Assembly (NCBI RefSeq): GCF_000426705.1
Contig: NZ_KE384558.1
Coordinates: 192,866-256,865, forward strand
DNA length: 64,000 nucleotides
From: Spirochaeta cellobiosiphila DSM 17781
Lineage (GTDB): Bacteria > Spirochaetota > Spirochaetia > DSM-17781
Reading direction: 5' to 3'
Position 1 is the first letter of the stretch. Every line of letters begins with the position of its first letter. The notes beneath the pieces are model-generated. The model saw only the letters and a program-made list of their open reading frames with translations. It made no database searches and was not told where the DNA came from. Position numbers and translations under genes: made by a program. Below are positions 51,571-60,203 of this stretch, piece by piece.

Positions 51571-51960
51571 ATGAATAAAATAGGACAGTTGGGGATAATT
51601 GTCATGATAGCATTAATGGGATGCAAAACGGTTAATGAGAGCAATAGTGCTGCACTAAAATCTTCTCCAATACTTGAAAAAGGATATGAAGATGGAGGAC
51701 AGAAAGATGGTGCTTATACCATCATATATCATTGCCAATCTGTGGATCAACTGGATTTATTACGTGAACCAGTTCTTGATGCTTTTGCCTATGCAGACAA
51801 ATTCGCTGATGAAAAAAGTAATCTGATTGTTTTATTGATAGATGAAAGGAATCAGACACGCTATTTATACAGTCCAAGACCTTTATATGAAGATTATCTC
51901 AGTGAAAAAATGAGTGATGATGATTTCCTGGCTTATGTAGCCAGTAATGATTTTTTATAA
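51571..51960 (+). CDS. Small lipoprotein of unknown function
   Basis: A 129-aa protein with a lipoprotein signal (IVMIALMGCKT, Cys at about 18). The rest is acidic with DAYTIIYHCQSVDQL-like and FADEKSNLIVLLIDERNQTR stretches. No catalytic motif was seen. The ATG at 51571 has a GGGAG ribosome site; an upstream TTG at 51550 would place that site inside the gene. It lies 70 nt before uxuA. Confidence 0.7.
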   Translation: MNKIGQLGIIVMIALMGCKTVNESNSAALKSSPILEKGYEDGGQKDGAYTIIYHCQSVDQLDLLREPVLDAFAYADKFADEKSNLIVLLIDERNQTRYLYSPRPLYEDYLSEKMSDDDFLAYVASNDFL

Positions 51961-52030
51961 ATAATTTTATTTGACAGCTCTCCTTCTGTGATTCACTATT
52001 GTTCTAAGTATTAGTAATCAGGAGAGCAAC

Positions 52031-53242
52031 ATGAGTGCATTAAATGAATGGGGGATGGAAGAGTCCATGAGGTGGTACGGCCCTCTTGATAAAGTGTCTC
52101 TTAATGATATCAGACAGTCAGGAGCCAGTGCTGTCATCACTTCTTTGCATCACATCCCCTACGGTGAAGCTTGGCCTCTGGAAGATATCATTGTCCGCAA
52201 AAAGCTTATAGAAGAAGCTGGACTTAGATGGGCTGCTGTAGAATCAGTCCCGGTTCATGAAGACATTAAAACTCGAACGGGACGATATCAGGAATATATT
52301 GAAAACTACAAAATCAGTTTAATCAACCTTGGTAAAGCTGGAATTGATACGGTTATCTACAACTTCATGCCCGTATTGGATTGGGTTAGAACAGATATAA
52401 GTTACAAATTGGCTGATGGTTCGGAATGTCTCTTCTATGATCCTGTTCATTTTGCGGCGTTCGACATGTTTATACTGGAGCGGCCAGGAGCTGATAAAGA
52501 CTATACAGAAGATCAAATCAAAAGAGCAAAAATCTTTTATGATAGTCTATCATCAGAAGAAAAAAAAGAATTTACTCAAACCATCATTGATGTTTTTCCT
52601 GGGACAAAATTAGGATTGTCGATTGATGATATTAAAAATATGCTGTCCAAGTATGCCAACATTGATACGGATCAGCTAAAAGCACATTATAAAAGCTTTT
52701 TGGAAGAGATCATTCCCGTAGCAGCTCGTGTTGGCATTAGAATGGCCGTTCACCCTGATGATCCACCATGGAATATCATGGGGCTGCCCCGTATTGTCTC
52801 TTGTTCCCAGGACATTGAAGACCTATTGGCTATGGTTGATGATCCTTCTAATGGATTATGTTTCTGTACCGGATCCTATAGCCCACGCTCAGATAATGAT
52901 TTACCCCGGATGATAGAGCAATATGGAAACCGAATTAACTGTGTTCACCTAAGGAGTACCCAGCGAAACAGTGATGGAAGCTTTTATGAAGCCAATCATT
53001 TGGAAGGGTCAGTGGATATGTATCAGGTTATAACCCAATTATTAAAAGAACAGGCCAGAAGGAAATCAGAAGGCCGTCCAGATTGGCGATTCACCTTTCG
53101 TCCAGACCATGGACATACCATTATCGATGATTTGAAGAAAGAGGTACCTGATAATCCTGGATATACTCTCATAGGGCGACTGAAAGGTTTAGCTGAGATC
53201 CGGGGATTGGAATTGGGAATTATCAAAGGGCTGTGGGCCTAA
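52031..53242 (+). CDS. uxuA: Mannonate dehydratase
   Basis: A 403-aa enzyme. The N-terminus MEESMRWYGPLDKVSLNDIR is diagnostic of UxuA, followed by ASAVITSLHHIPYGEAWPLE. The metal and catalytic sites fall in MAVHPDDPPW, CFCTGSYSPR, VHLRST and RPDHGHTIIDD. It converts D-mannonate to 2-keto-3-deoxygluconate in hexuronate catabolism. The usual partners uxuB, uxaC and kdgK are not adjacent. Start with CAGGAGAG 6 nt upstream. Confidence 0.95.
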   Translation: MSALNEWGMEESMRWYGPLDKVSLNDIRQSGASAVITSLHHIPYGEAWPLEDIIVRKKLIEEAGLRWAAVESVPVHEDIKTRTGRYQEYIENYKISLINLGKAGIDTVIYNFMPVLDWVRTDISYKLADGSECLFYDPVHFAAFDMFILERPGADKDYTEDQIKRAKIFYDSLSSEEKKEFTQTIIDVFPGTKLGLSIDDIKNMLSKYANIDTDQLKAHYKSFLEEIIPVAARVGIRMAVHPDDPPWNIMGLPRIVSCSQDIEDLLAMVDDPSNGLCFCTGSYSPRSDNDLPRMIEQYGNRINCVHLRSTQRNSDGSFYEANHLEGSVDMYQVITQLLKEQARRKSEGRPDWRFTFRPDHGHTIIDDLKKEVPDNPGYTLIGRLKGLAEIRGLELGIIKGLWA

Positions 53243-53340
53243 GTATTGAGATAGCTAATCTTCCCATAACAAAAATGTTAATCTTTTTGCATAAGGGAAG
53301 TACTATTTATTTCTAATCCTTTTTGATATTCTCCTGTTGT

Positions 53341-54186
53341 ATGAAATATTTCAATATCTTTTGGAAAGGGATGGTCATTGGTATTGCCAATATCATTCCT
53401 GGAGTATCCGGTGGAACAATGGCTTTTATCTTTGGTCTCTTTGATCAATTAACAGAAGCTTTAGGTAATTGGGCAACAGACAAAGAAAAAAGACTATCCT
53501 ATACGATCTTTCTCTTTGTTTTAGGTTGTGGAGCTATTATTGGTATATTGGTCTTTGCCAGAATTTTCAGAATCCTCTTAGGTTCTGATGTCCTCAGTCA
53601 GCCTACGTATCTCTTTTTTGCTGGTTTGATTGGCGGATCCTTACCCTTTTTAATTACAAGTATGGAAGATAAAAAGCCCAATATTAAAAGGATACTTTTA
53701 TTTCTATTGGCTGCATTTTTAGTCATTCTCACGACAGTTCTTAAATCTAATAGTGTGGATATGACTGCAGGACCTATTGTGATAACTCCTCTTTATGGTC
53801 TCTGGCTCATTTTCTGTGGATTCCTTGCTGCTGGATCTATGATCATTCCAGGCTTTTCCGGTTCCGCTCTTCTTGTCAGTCTAGGTGAATACAATAATAT
53901 TCTAATGTTCGTTGATGAGCGAATGCTTGTCCCTGTGGCCCTTGTTGGTGTAGGCGCCATTGGAGGCATCCTTATTGTTGCGCGAATAATCGATATTGCT
54001 TTAAAGAAAGCCTTTTCTGGAACAATGTACTTTATCATTGGTTTGGTCATAGCTTCTTTTTATGCTCTCGGAGTAGAAGTCGCTCATCAGTTCAATGCTA
54101 ATGTTTATGTAATTCTAACATCTCTTATTACTTTTATATTAGGAATAGCTGTAGCTTACGGTTTCAGTAAAATATCAAAGGAATAG
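53341..54186 (+). CDS. DUF368 family membrane protein (undecaprenyl-phosphate translocase type)
   Basis: A 281-aa membrane protein with about 8 helices. The diagnostic N-terminal stretch FWKGMVIGIANIIPGVSGG and GTMAFIFGLFDQLTEAL matches DUF368; the second family repeat is AAGSMIIPGFSGSALLVSLG. Recent work assigns DUF368 (PopT) to recycling of undecaprenyl phosphate across the inner membrane. The ATG at 53341 has no ribosome site; a TATTCT lies 8 nt upstream, so it may be leaderless. It is followed 4 nt later by a DMT-family gene. Confidence 0.85.
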   Translation: MKYFNIFWKGMVIGIANIIPGVSGGTMAFIFGLFDQLTEALGNWATDKEKRLSYTIFLFVLGCGAIIGILVFARIFRILLGSDVLSQPTYLFFAGLIGGSLPFLITSMEDKKPNIKRILLFLLAAFLVILTTVLKSNSVDMTAGPIVITPLYGLWLIFCGFLAAGSMIIPGFSGSALLVSLGEYNNILMFVDERMLVPVALVGVGAIGGILIVARIIDIALKKAFSGTMYFIIGLVIASFYALGVEVAHQFNANVYVILTSLITFILGIAVAYGFSKISKE

Positions 54187-54189
54187 TTC

Positions 54190-55038
54190 TTGAAGGGTGA
54201 GCTTATTGCCATGGGCTTAGGGATCCTTGGGTCCCTAGCTGTGCATTTGGCTAAGGGAATGCAGAAACATGTGTTTATTCTGCATCGCCAAGGCAAATCA
54301 AAAAAACTACTAACCTTTCTATATTCTATTAGTTTTATTTTTAATAATGCCTTTGGTTTCTTTATGATCCCTGCCACTAAATTTGCCCCCCCTTCTTATT
54401 TTTCCTCAATGTTTGCCGTTGGTTTACTGGGCTTGATGTTCTATAGTCATTTCTTGCTGAAGGAAAAAGTATCCAAAATAGAAGTATTGGGTGTTTTGAT
54501 ATTGATTATGGGGACTTTAATTCTTGGTGTTGATAATGTTTTAAGAGAGGCCCCTTCCTTCCATCTTCTTCAAAAGAGAGGTTTTCTTGTTAGTGCCTAT
54601 GGGGGAACGCTTTTACTATTGTTTTTTGTTTTATTAACAAAATCCAGTCATCATCTATTGGTCAAATCTTTATTCTTTGGAGCCTTTAGTGGTTTTCTTA
54701 ATGGATTAGACCCTCTTATGAAAGCCCTTGGTCAGATATCTGTCCATGGTATGACCTATCTGCCTCAACATAAATGGGGTTGGGTTATCTTCGGGACCAG
54801 TTTTTTCTTTGGTACAGGTTCCTTCTTGATGACCCAGTACTCTTTTAAGAAAAGAATACCTGCCTCTCTTGTTATTCCTGTACATAATGCTTTTTTCATT
54901 TTTACTCCCTTACTTTTACAGATTTTTTGGCTTCCGGGCTTCTTTTTTTCTGGACTTTCTCTGTTGGGAGTAGGATGTATTATAGGGGGATTAGGAGTCA
55001 TGAATTGGCGGGCTAATCAAAAAAAAAGAATTTCTTAA
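54190..55038 (+). CDS. DMT superfamily (NIPA/EamA-like) transporter
   Basis: A 282-aa membrane protein with about 9 helices. It starts at TTG (MKGELIAMGLGILGSLAVHL), very close to the DUF368 stop, so the two are translationally linked. The pattern of ten-helix drug/metabolite transporters is visible: an N-terminal G-I-L-G-S loop, LLKEKVSKIEVLGVLILIMG (a typical half-repeat end) and GCIIGGLGVMNWRANQ at the end. Substrate unknown; Mg2+-type NIPA transport is possible. Confidence 0.75.
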   Translation: MKGELIAMGLGILGSLAVHLAKGMQKHVFILHRQGKSKKLLTFLYSISFIFNNAFGFFMIPATKFAPPSYFSSMFAVGLLGLMFYSHFLLKEKVSKIEVLGVLILIMGTLILGVDNVLREAPSFHLLQKRGFLVSAYGGTLLLLFFVLLTKSSHHLLVKSLFFGAFSGFLNGLDPLMKALGQISVHGMTYLPQHKWGWVIFGTSFFFGTGSFLMTQYSFKKRIPASLVIPVHNAFFIFTPLLLQIFWLPGFFFSGLSLLGVGCIIGGLGVMNWRANQKKRIS

Positions 55039-55090
55039 TAGTAATCTAACGTATGAATCATAGTTTTAATATTGTAAAGTGAGGTGTAGT

Positions 55091-56149
55091 ATGCGAGTTG
55101 GAATATCAATGAGTGGTGAAGGTCGTGGACATGTGTCACGGGTTATCGCATTAAGCTATTTTCTTCGGGAAGAACATGAATTATTCTATTGGTGTCCTCC
55201 CTCTGTAGAGCCTGTCTTAAGAGAGAACTTCCCTGATGCAGAGATTCGTTCCATTCCTTATATCCATTTTGTTAAAGAAAACCATCAAATCAACTATCAT
55301 AAAACAGTCTTCTCAAATCTGGAAAATATAACATCACTACCTTCTGTCATCAAAACCATGGAAACCCAATTAGAAAATCTTAAGATAGATGCCGTTCTTT
55401 GTGACTTTGAACCATATCTTGTCTATGCTGCTAATGGTTTGAACATACCTGTCTTACTTCTTAATCATCAGGGAGTTCTGTTCCGTGCCGGATTAAATGA
55501 TCACAATTGGGATGCTGTTGTTGCAAGATTTATATCAGAGCGATTAATGCCCAGAGCCGATCGATTTCTTACTTGTAGCTTTTTCCATGGTGATATTGGT
55601 CCCATCATCCGTAAAACCATATTGGATCTGGAACCGAAAGTAGGTGATTATTACATAGTCTATACAAAGAAGACCTTTAAAGACTCTATTACTAAAGCTT
55701 TGGAAAAGCACAAGGATAAGAAGTTCAAATTCTTTCCTAATAAGGAAGAAAACTTTGAAGAAGCCCTTGCTGGTGCCAAAGGAGTCATCGCTCCCGCTGG
55801 CCATCAGATGATCTGCGAAGCTCTCCATTTGGATAAACCAATTCTAACCTTTCCAGAGAAAGGACAATACGAGCAAAGACTTAATGCGGAATATTTAGAA
55901 AAATCCGGTAGAGGAATGTACGGTCATATGGAAACGGTTCAATGGGATGTCGATAGGTTCTTAAATAATATAGAACAGTTCCCCAGGGAACCTCTTGATA
56001 ATTCTATTCCCTTTAAATTCAAGAATGACACAGAGAATGCCGTTGCTCTGGTTAATAAGTTTCTGGAAGATTTCTCAGGTCATGAATTACCAACCTTCAA
56101 TCCTTTAGATAGATGGAACTTTGATAAGGAGTTTTTCCTGGTCAGTTAA
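55091..56149 (+). CDS. Glycosyltransferase of the MJ1255/VC2487 (GT1/MurG-like) type
   Basis: A 352-aa GT-B fold enzyme. The N-terminus GISMSGEGRGHVSRVIALSY (after MRV) is the glycine-rich acceptor loop, IDAVLCDFEPYLVYAANGLN follows, and VIAPAGHQMICEALHLDKPI is the nucleotide-sugar binding site. I chose ATG 55091 with GAGGTG upstream rather than GTG 55079. It probably adds a sugar to a lipid or envelope polymer, in line with the DUF368 and DMT genes before it. Confidence 0.82.
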   Translation: MRVGISMSGEGRGHVSRVIALSYFLREEHELFYWCPPSVEPVLRENFPDAEIRSIPYIHFVKENHQINYHKTVFSNLENITSLPSVIKTMETQLENLKIDAVLCDFEPYLVYAANGLNIPVLLLNHQGVLFRAGLNDHNWDAVVARFISERLMPRADRFLTCSFFHGDIGPIIRKTILDLEPKVGDYYIVYTKKTFKDSITKALEKHKDKKFKFFPNKEENFEEALAGAKGVIAPAGHQMICEALHLDKPILTFPEKGQYEQRLNAEYLEKSGRGMYGHMETVQWDVDRFLNNIEQFPREPLDNSIPFKFKNDTENAVALVNKFLEDFSGHELPTFNPLDRWNFDKEFFLVS

Positions 56150-56152
56150 TAC

Positions 56153-56467
56153 TTGATTTCATCGCCATTTATGGCTAACATCAAGCACATGAGTAATAAT
56201 ATATTTGAAGGTAAGGAAATACAGTTTCCTGTTATATATGATCTTAAGGTCGTACTCGATACTAAGCGTACAGAAGATGAGAATAAGCGTAACATAGAGG
56301 CGGCCTTATCACAAACAGGCCTGTCTTATCAGGAATTTTCAACAAAAGTGTCTTCTAAAGGTTCCTATGTCAGTTATTCTGTAAGCCTTTTGGTTCCTAC
56401 AAAAGATAAATTTGAAGAGCTATACAATCGAGTTCATCTTTTGCCGGGAATAAAATACGCTCTGTAA
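56153..56467 (+). CDS. DUF493/YbeD-like protein
   Basis: A 104-aa protein with the small alpha/beta fold of YbeD: EIQFPVIYDLKVVLDTK, then VSSKGSYVSYSVSLLVPTKD and LPGIKYAL, with the ACT-like pattern. Cytoplasmic and probably regulatory; the molecular role is not settled. Start codon uncertain: TTG 56153 is 3 nt after the preceding stop, but ATG 56171 or 56189 are possible; none has a ribosome site. Confidence 0.72.
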   Translation: MISSPFMANIKHMSNNIFEGKEIQFPVIYDLKVVLDTKRTEDENKRNIEAALSQTGLSYQEFSTKVSSKGSYVSYSVSLLVPTKDKFEELYNRVHLLPGIKYAL

Positions 56468-56545
56468 GTTTATATTTATGTGTTATAGTAATTATTAATA
56501 AAACCAATAAAGAGAAATAGTATAAAAGGACAATCAGAATAAGTA

Positions 56546-57595
56546 ATGCGGTCAGAATATCTTCCTTTTTTAAGAAATATATCGGAAAAGCTACTAAAGC
56601 AGCAGGATTGGAAAAAAGTAATTGCCTATGGAATCAGTACAATAGGCAGAATAATGAACTGGGATGAAGTGATTATCGCCCGTTCTATACCTAATCAAGA
56701 AGAACTAACCCTTCAGGAACGTGAACATTGGGTAAGAGAGGGGATGGACCTTTCTCAAAAGACCAGTTCCTTAGTAGATGATTTTGCTCTCAATAAAGTT
56801 CCTTCAGAGTTAGTGGATGCTCTCAAAAGTTATGAAAGCTACAGAAGTAAAGATTCCCCCTGGGTTCAATCTAGACAGCTGAGAAGTATTGTTGTTCTTC
56901 CTATCGTCAGGGGCAATCTCTTATGGGGCGCCCTTCTTCTCATTAACCATGAAGAAAGGGAAGAATTAACTTCTGAGGATTATGATTTTCTCTGGTCCTT
57001 TAGTGGAATCATCTCTTCCCGCTTGGGTGAACTTGATGTCCATAGTCAGTTAACAGGAGGACATAATGATATTGAGTCTAACATTGATATGTTCTTCAGC
57101 CAGTTGACTCATGATCTTAAGACTCCTCTCAATGGAATACTAGGTTATACCCAGGTATTGCTCCGAAAGGGGGGAGTCGACGAATTTACCATTAATTGTT
57201 TAAACCTTATCGATAAGAGCGGACAAAGCCTCCTGAGTATGATTGATAATATACTGGCCATAACAAGAGGGGATAGTGTTGATTCGGTAAAACGTAATAA
57301 ACCAAAAAACAGAATAGAAGGTCTTAGCTCTCATCGGGAACAGCAAATCCTTAATCAAACGACAAAAAACACAGCCAACAGTGGCAAACTACACTATTCC
57401 ATTCCTGATAAGGAGACCTTACTACAACTAAAGGAAGTCGCCTATTCGGGAGACTGGAAAGCATTAGGAACCCAATTGGATCAATTAGATAAAGAGTTCG
57501 AAACTTTCAAGGGGGAGGCAAAGGCTCTTGTTGTTGGATTTCATGTTGAAGGATTTAAGGCTTTTATTAACCAGCTGATCAAGAGGGCTTCCTGA
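56546..57595 (+). CDS. GAF-HisKA protein lacking its HATPase domain
   Basis: A 349-aa protein. A GAF-like sensor domain spans about 15-160 (RSIVVLPIVRGNLLWGALLL). Residues ~180-250 are a HisKA dimerisation domain with an intact H-box, LTHDLKTPLNGILGYTQVLL. No N-box, G1 or G2 box of a HATPase follows. Instead comes a polar linker, then a ~60-aa tail (LLQLKEVAYSGDWKALGTQL) of the type found at the end of large hybrid kinases. It seems to have lost the catalytic and receiver domains while keeping both flanks. A partner kinase in trans would be needed for phosphorylation. Its end overlaps the convergent flavoprotein gene. Confidence 0.75.
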   Translation: MRSEYLPFLRNISEKLLKQQDWKKVIAYGISTIGRIMNWDEVIIARSIPNQEELTLQEREHWVREGMDLSQKTSSLVDDFALNKVPSELVDALKSYESYRSKDSPWVQSRQLRSIVVLPIVRGNLLWGALLLINHEEREELTSEDYDFLWSFSGIISSRLGELDVHSQLTGGHNDIESNIDMFFSQLTHDLKTPLNGILGYTQVLLRKGGVDEFTINCLNLIDKSGQSLLSMIDNILAITRGDSVDSVKRNKPKNRIEGLSSHREQQILNQTTKNTANSGKLHYSIPDKETLLQLKEVAYSGDWKALGTQLDQLDKEFETFKGEAKALVVGFHVEGFKAFINQLIKRAS

Positions 57596-58724
57596 ACTTA
57601 TAAATATCATTCTGATTATAGAGATAATTAAGAATCCTGATTCCTGTCCTATGGGCTCCTTGTATATTGAGAGCACTTGTTCCAATCTCAAGCTCAGATA
57701 AGGGCCCTGTTAAGTATAAGCCAGTCATCCAACGGGCATACTTGTCAGGAATAGGATATCCATCAGGAGCTGTAGGAAGCTTATGTTTCTCTGCAAAGGG
57801 CTGTAACCAGGATTGTCCTGGAACCTTTTTTTCGAATCCTGTAGAAAGAATAACCTGATCAAAGGATTGGAGTTCTTTATAGTTAGACCCATTGATTTCA
57901 CATAGTTCTAATTGAACTTGTCCATCCTGGATACATTGATTTACTTCTTGAAATATATCCCAGGGGAGAGTCCCTGGATAACGATATTTCTTAAGCCACT
58001 GTCTACGTTCCGTATAACTATCCAATTTTTGATAATCTTCCATCAATTTGGGACCAACAAGAGCAGGATCACCGTCAAACTTCCTCTCCTTTAAAGGGGT
58101 CGGATTATAAAGGGTCACTTGTTTATGGGGGGCTAATTTTATAGCCAGCTGACAGCCGCTGATCCCTCCACCTATAATGGCCACTTTATTTTTATCGGCA
58201 AGGGAAAAGGAAGATCCGAACAGGTGAGTAATATTGTCCAGTTTTTCAGCCCAATGAGGAATGGAGGGCGTATGGGATATTCCCATTGCGAGGATGACAT
58301 TTTTAGAATAATAAGAATTATTATTCAGACTATGAAGATAAAAAAATTCTCCGTCATGATCTAAAAAGGTAATCTCATCTTGCAAAAAATGATCCTGTAA
58401 TTGATATTCACTAATAATATGTTCACAATGGTCATTGAATAAGGAAAGACTAGGGCGGTTGTAAGGTTCGATAAACTCGTCAGAACGTCCCTTTTTCTTG
58501 GCATAGCAGGATAAATCTGTATAAGATTCTGATAGACTATGACTACCGGGACTTCTTAGAAACTTCATTCCTGTACGAGACGTAAAATCATTCCATACAG
58601 ACAATAAGCTGTCATGAGGATCAATAATAAGCAGGCTGTCATGAGGACGGTATTTCCTTAATAGACCTCCTAGATAGCTTCCATGCATACCAGCACCAAC
58701 GATAATCCAATCCCATTGTTTCAT
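57579..58724 (-). CDS. FAD-dependent oxidoreductase (pyridine-nucleotide-disulfide-like)
   Basis: A 381-aa flavoprotein. Two nucleotide-binding motifs: WIIVGAGMHGSYLGGLL at residues 6-22 (FAD) and VAIIGGGISGCQLAIKL at about 180 (NAD(P)H). VILAMGISHTPSIPHWA and QVILSTGFEKKVPG are the ATG/DG-like segments. It resembles FAD-binding monooxygenase-like proteins of the Baeyer-Villiger/lysine-ornithine group. Substrate unknown. A palindrome lies 20 nt upstream. Confidence 0.82.
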   Translation of the reverse strand: MKQWDWIIVGAGMHGSYLGGLLRKYRPHDSLLIIDPHDSLLSVWNDFTSRTGMKFLRSPGSHSLSESYTDLSCYAKKKGRSDEFIEPYNRPSLSLFNDHCEHIISEYQLQDHFLQDEITFLDHDGEFFYLHSLNNNSYYSKNVILAMGISHTPSIPHWAEKLDNITHLFGSSFSLADKNKVAIIGGGISGCQLAIKLAPHKQVTLYNPTPLKERKFDGDPALVGPKLMEDYQKLDSYTERRQWLKKYRYPGTLPWDIFQEVNQCIQDGQVQLELCEINGSNYKELQSFDQVILSTGFEKKVPGQSWLQPFAEKHKLPTAPDGYPIPDKYARWMTGLYLTGPLSELEIGTSALNIQGAHRTGIRILNYLYNQNDIYKFRKPS

Positions 58725-58743
58725 GTCTAGAATATAGCAAAAA

Positions 58744-58758
58744 TGCCCATTATGGGCA
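58744..58758. promoter_or_regulatory. 15-bp palindrome upstream of the flavoprotein gene
   Basis: TGCCCAT-T-ATGGGCA, a perfect 7-bp inverted repeat, centred about 27 nt before the minus-strand start at 58724. It could be an operator or a short 5' hairpin. Confidence 0.4.
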
Positions 58759-58867
58759 ATAAGAATGGCTGTTTTTTTATAGATATAAAATTATATAATA
58801 TAAGGTTTTATCCTGTTGAGACCTGGTATCATTTTATTGTTTTTTCTTTATGAAAATTATTAACCAG

Positions 58868-58876
58868 TGATATAAT
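58868..58876 (+). promoter_or_regulatory. Extended -10 promoter for rseC-rnf
   Basis: TGA-TATAAT (58868-58876) is an extended -10. The -35 region is poor (TTATGA at 58848-58853). It lies 31 nt before the rseC start and would give a leader of about 25 nt with GGAGG. Confidence 0.55.
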
Positions 58877-58907
58877 CTGACCGTTCAAATCAGGTGTGGA
58901 GGTATCA

Positions 58908-59330
58908 ATGTCTGAGGAAGTTCTGTCTCATACAGGAATAATTAAAGATATAAAAAGTGAAGATAATCATAAAAAGGCTACCGTTGAAGTTCCCGTATCA
59001 AGCGCCTGTGCCCATTGTAAAGTAAGCGGCTCCTGTTCTTCAAGTTCTACATCACAGAGGGTTTTAGAGACAATCTTGATGTCAGAGGCGAATGTAGGTG
59101 ACAGAGTTCGTGTTGAAATGGCACAAAAATTAAGCTGGATGGCTCTTCTTTACAGCTTTGCTATCCCCTTGATTTTGATATTTGGAACATTTTTTGGATT
59201 ACTGGAAGTGACCACTGAAATAGTGGCGGCAGCAGGATGTTTATTCATTCTTCTTCCCTACTATGGCCTTCTACGTATTCTGAAAGGGAAGTTTGAAAAA
59301 ACCTTTCTCTTTCAAGCTTATAAGCTGTAA
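58908..59330 (+). CDS. rseC: RseC/MucC-like positive regulator
   Basis: A 140-aa inner-membrane protein. An N-terminal beta domain carries a Cys-rich segment VSSACAHCKVSGSCSSSS, then two helices (LYSFAIPLILIFGTFFGLL and IVAAAGCLFILLPYYGLL). It starts at ATG 58908 with GGAGG upstream rather than at 58896. In Escherichia coli RseC helps the Rsx/Rnf complex keep SoxR reduced; here it directly precedes rnfB, as in many anaerobes. Confidence 0.88.
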   Translation: MSEEVLSHTGIIKDIKSEDNHKKATVEVPVSSACAHCKVSGSCSSSSTSQRVLETILMSEANVGDRVRVEMAQKLSWMALLYSFAIPLILIFGTFFGLLEVTTEIVAAAGCLFILLPYYGLLRILKGKFEKTFLFQAYKL

Positions 59331-59351
59331 TTCTTTTAAATCGAGGTATAT

Positions 59352-60203
59352 GTGAGTTTAACAATTCTATTTTCTGTAATTACCCTCGGTATACTGGCTA
59401 TTTTATTCGCCTCCATTTTATATGGAGCTGCAAAGAAATTTGCAGTAGAAGAGGATCCCCGAATTGATGAAGTGACTGAACTTCTCCCCGGGGCTAACTG
59501 TGGTGGATGTGGATTTCCAGGTTGTCGCGGGTTTGCTGAGGCCTTAGTAGGTGCTTCTGAATCAGGAGATCTAGGGACTTTGGCTTGTCCTCCGGGGGGC
59601 GCTGATACTATGGCCAAAGTTGGCGAGTATTTCGGTATTGAAACTAAAGCTCCCGAACCAAAGGTTGCTGTATTGCGATGTGGTGGAAGCTGTGGAAATG
59701 CTCCTGCAAAAACTAAATATGAAGGCCCTTCCAGCTGTGCTGTTGCCCATAGCTTGTTTGCTGGAGAATCGGGATGTCCTTCAGGATGTTTAGGATTAGG
59801 AGATTGTGTATCTGCGTGTACATTTGGAGCCCTTTCTATTAATAGTGAAACTGGGCTACCTGAAGTTAACGAAGAGAAATGTACGGCCTGTGGTGCCTGT
59901 GTTACTGACTGTCCACGTAAACTCTTTGAATTACGACCAACCGGCAGAAAAGGTCGAAGAGTTTGGGTTAACTGTCAGAATGTTGAAAAAGGTGCAGCCA
60001 GCCGCAAAAGTTGTACTGTAAGCTGTATTGGCTGTGGTAAGTGTGTTAAAACATGTCCTGAAAAGATCTCTGCTATCACTTTAGAGAATAATCTAGCCTA
60101 TATCGATCCTGCAAAATGCATAGCCTGTGGTTTGTGTATTAATGTTTGTCCTACAGGTGCGATATCAGCGACTTTTGAACCACCCCAAAGGAAGAATGCC
60201 TGA
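59352..60203 (+). CDS. rnfB: Rnf complex subunit RnfB, polyferredoxin type
   Basis: A 283-aa protein: N-terminal membrane anchor (about 3-26), a [17 protein letters not shown] iron-sulfur domain, and ferredoxin motifs [39 protein letters not shown] and [12 protein letters not shown]. That is longer than the gamma-proteobacterial form of about 190 aa and similar to those in acetogens and Bacteroidetes. It takes electrons from reduced ferredoxin and passes them to the membrane subunits. GTG start with GAGG upstream. First rnf gene here, stop overlapping rnfC. Confidence 0.93.
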   Translation: MSLTILFSVITLGILAILFASILYGAAKKFAVEEDPRIDEVTELLPGANCGGCGFPGCRGFAEALVGASESGDLGTLACPPGGADTMAKVGEYFGIETKAPEPKVAVLRCGGSCGNAPAKTKYEGPSSCAVAHSLFAGESGCPSGCLGLGDCVSACTFGALSINSETGLPEVNEEKCTACGACVTDCPRKLFELRPTGRKGRRVWVNCQNVEKGAASRKSCTVSCIGCGKCVKTCPEKISAITLENNLAYIDPAKCIACGLCINVCPTGAISATFEPPQRKNA

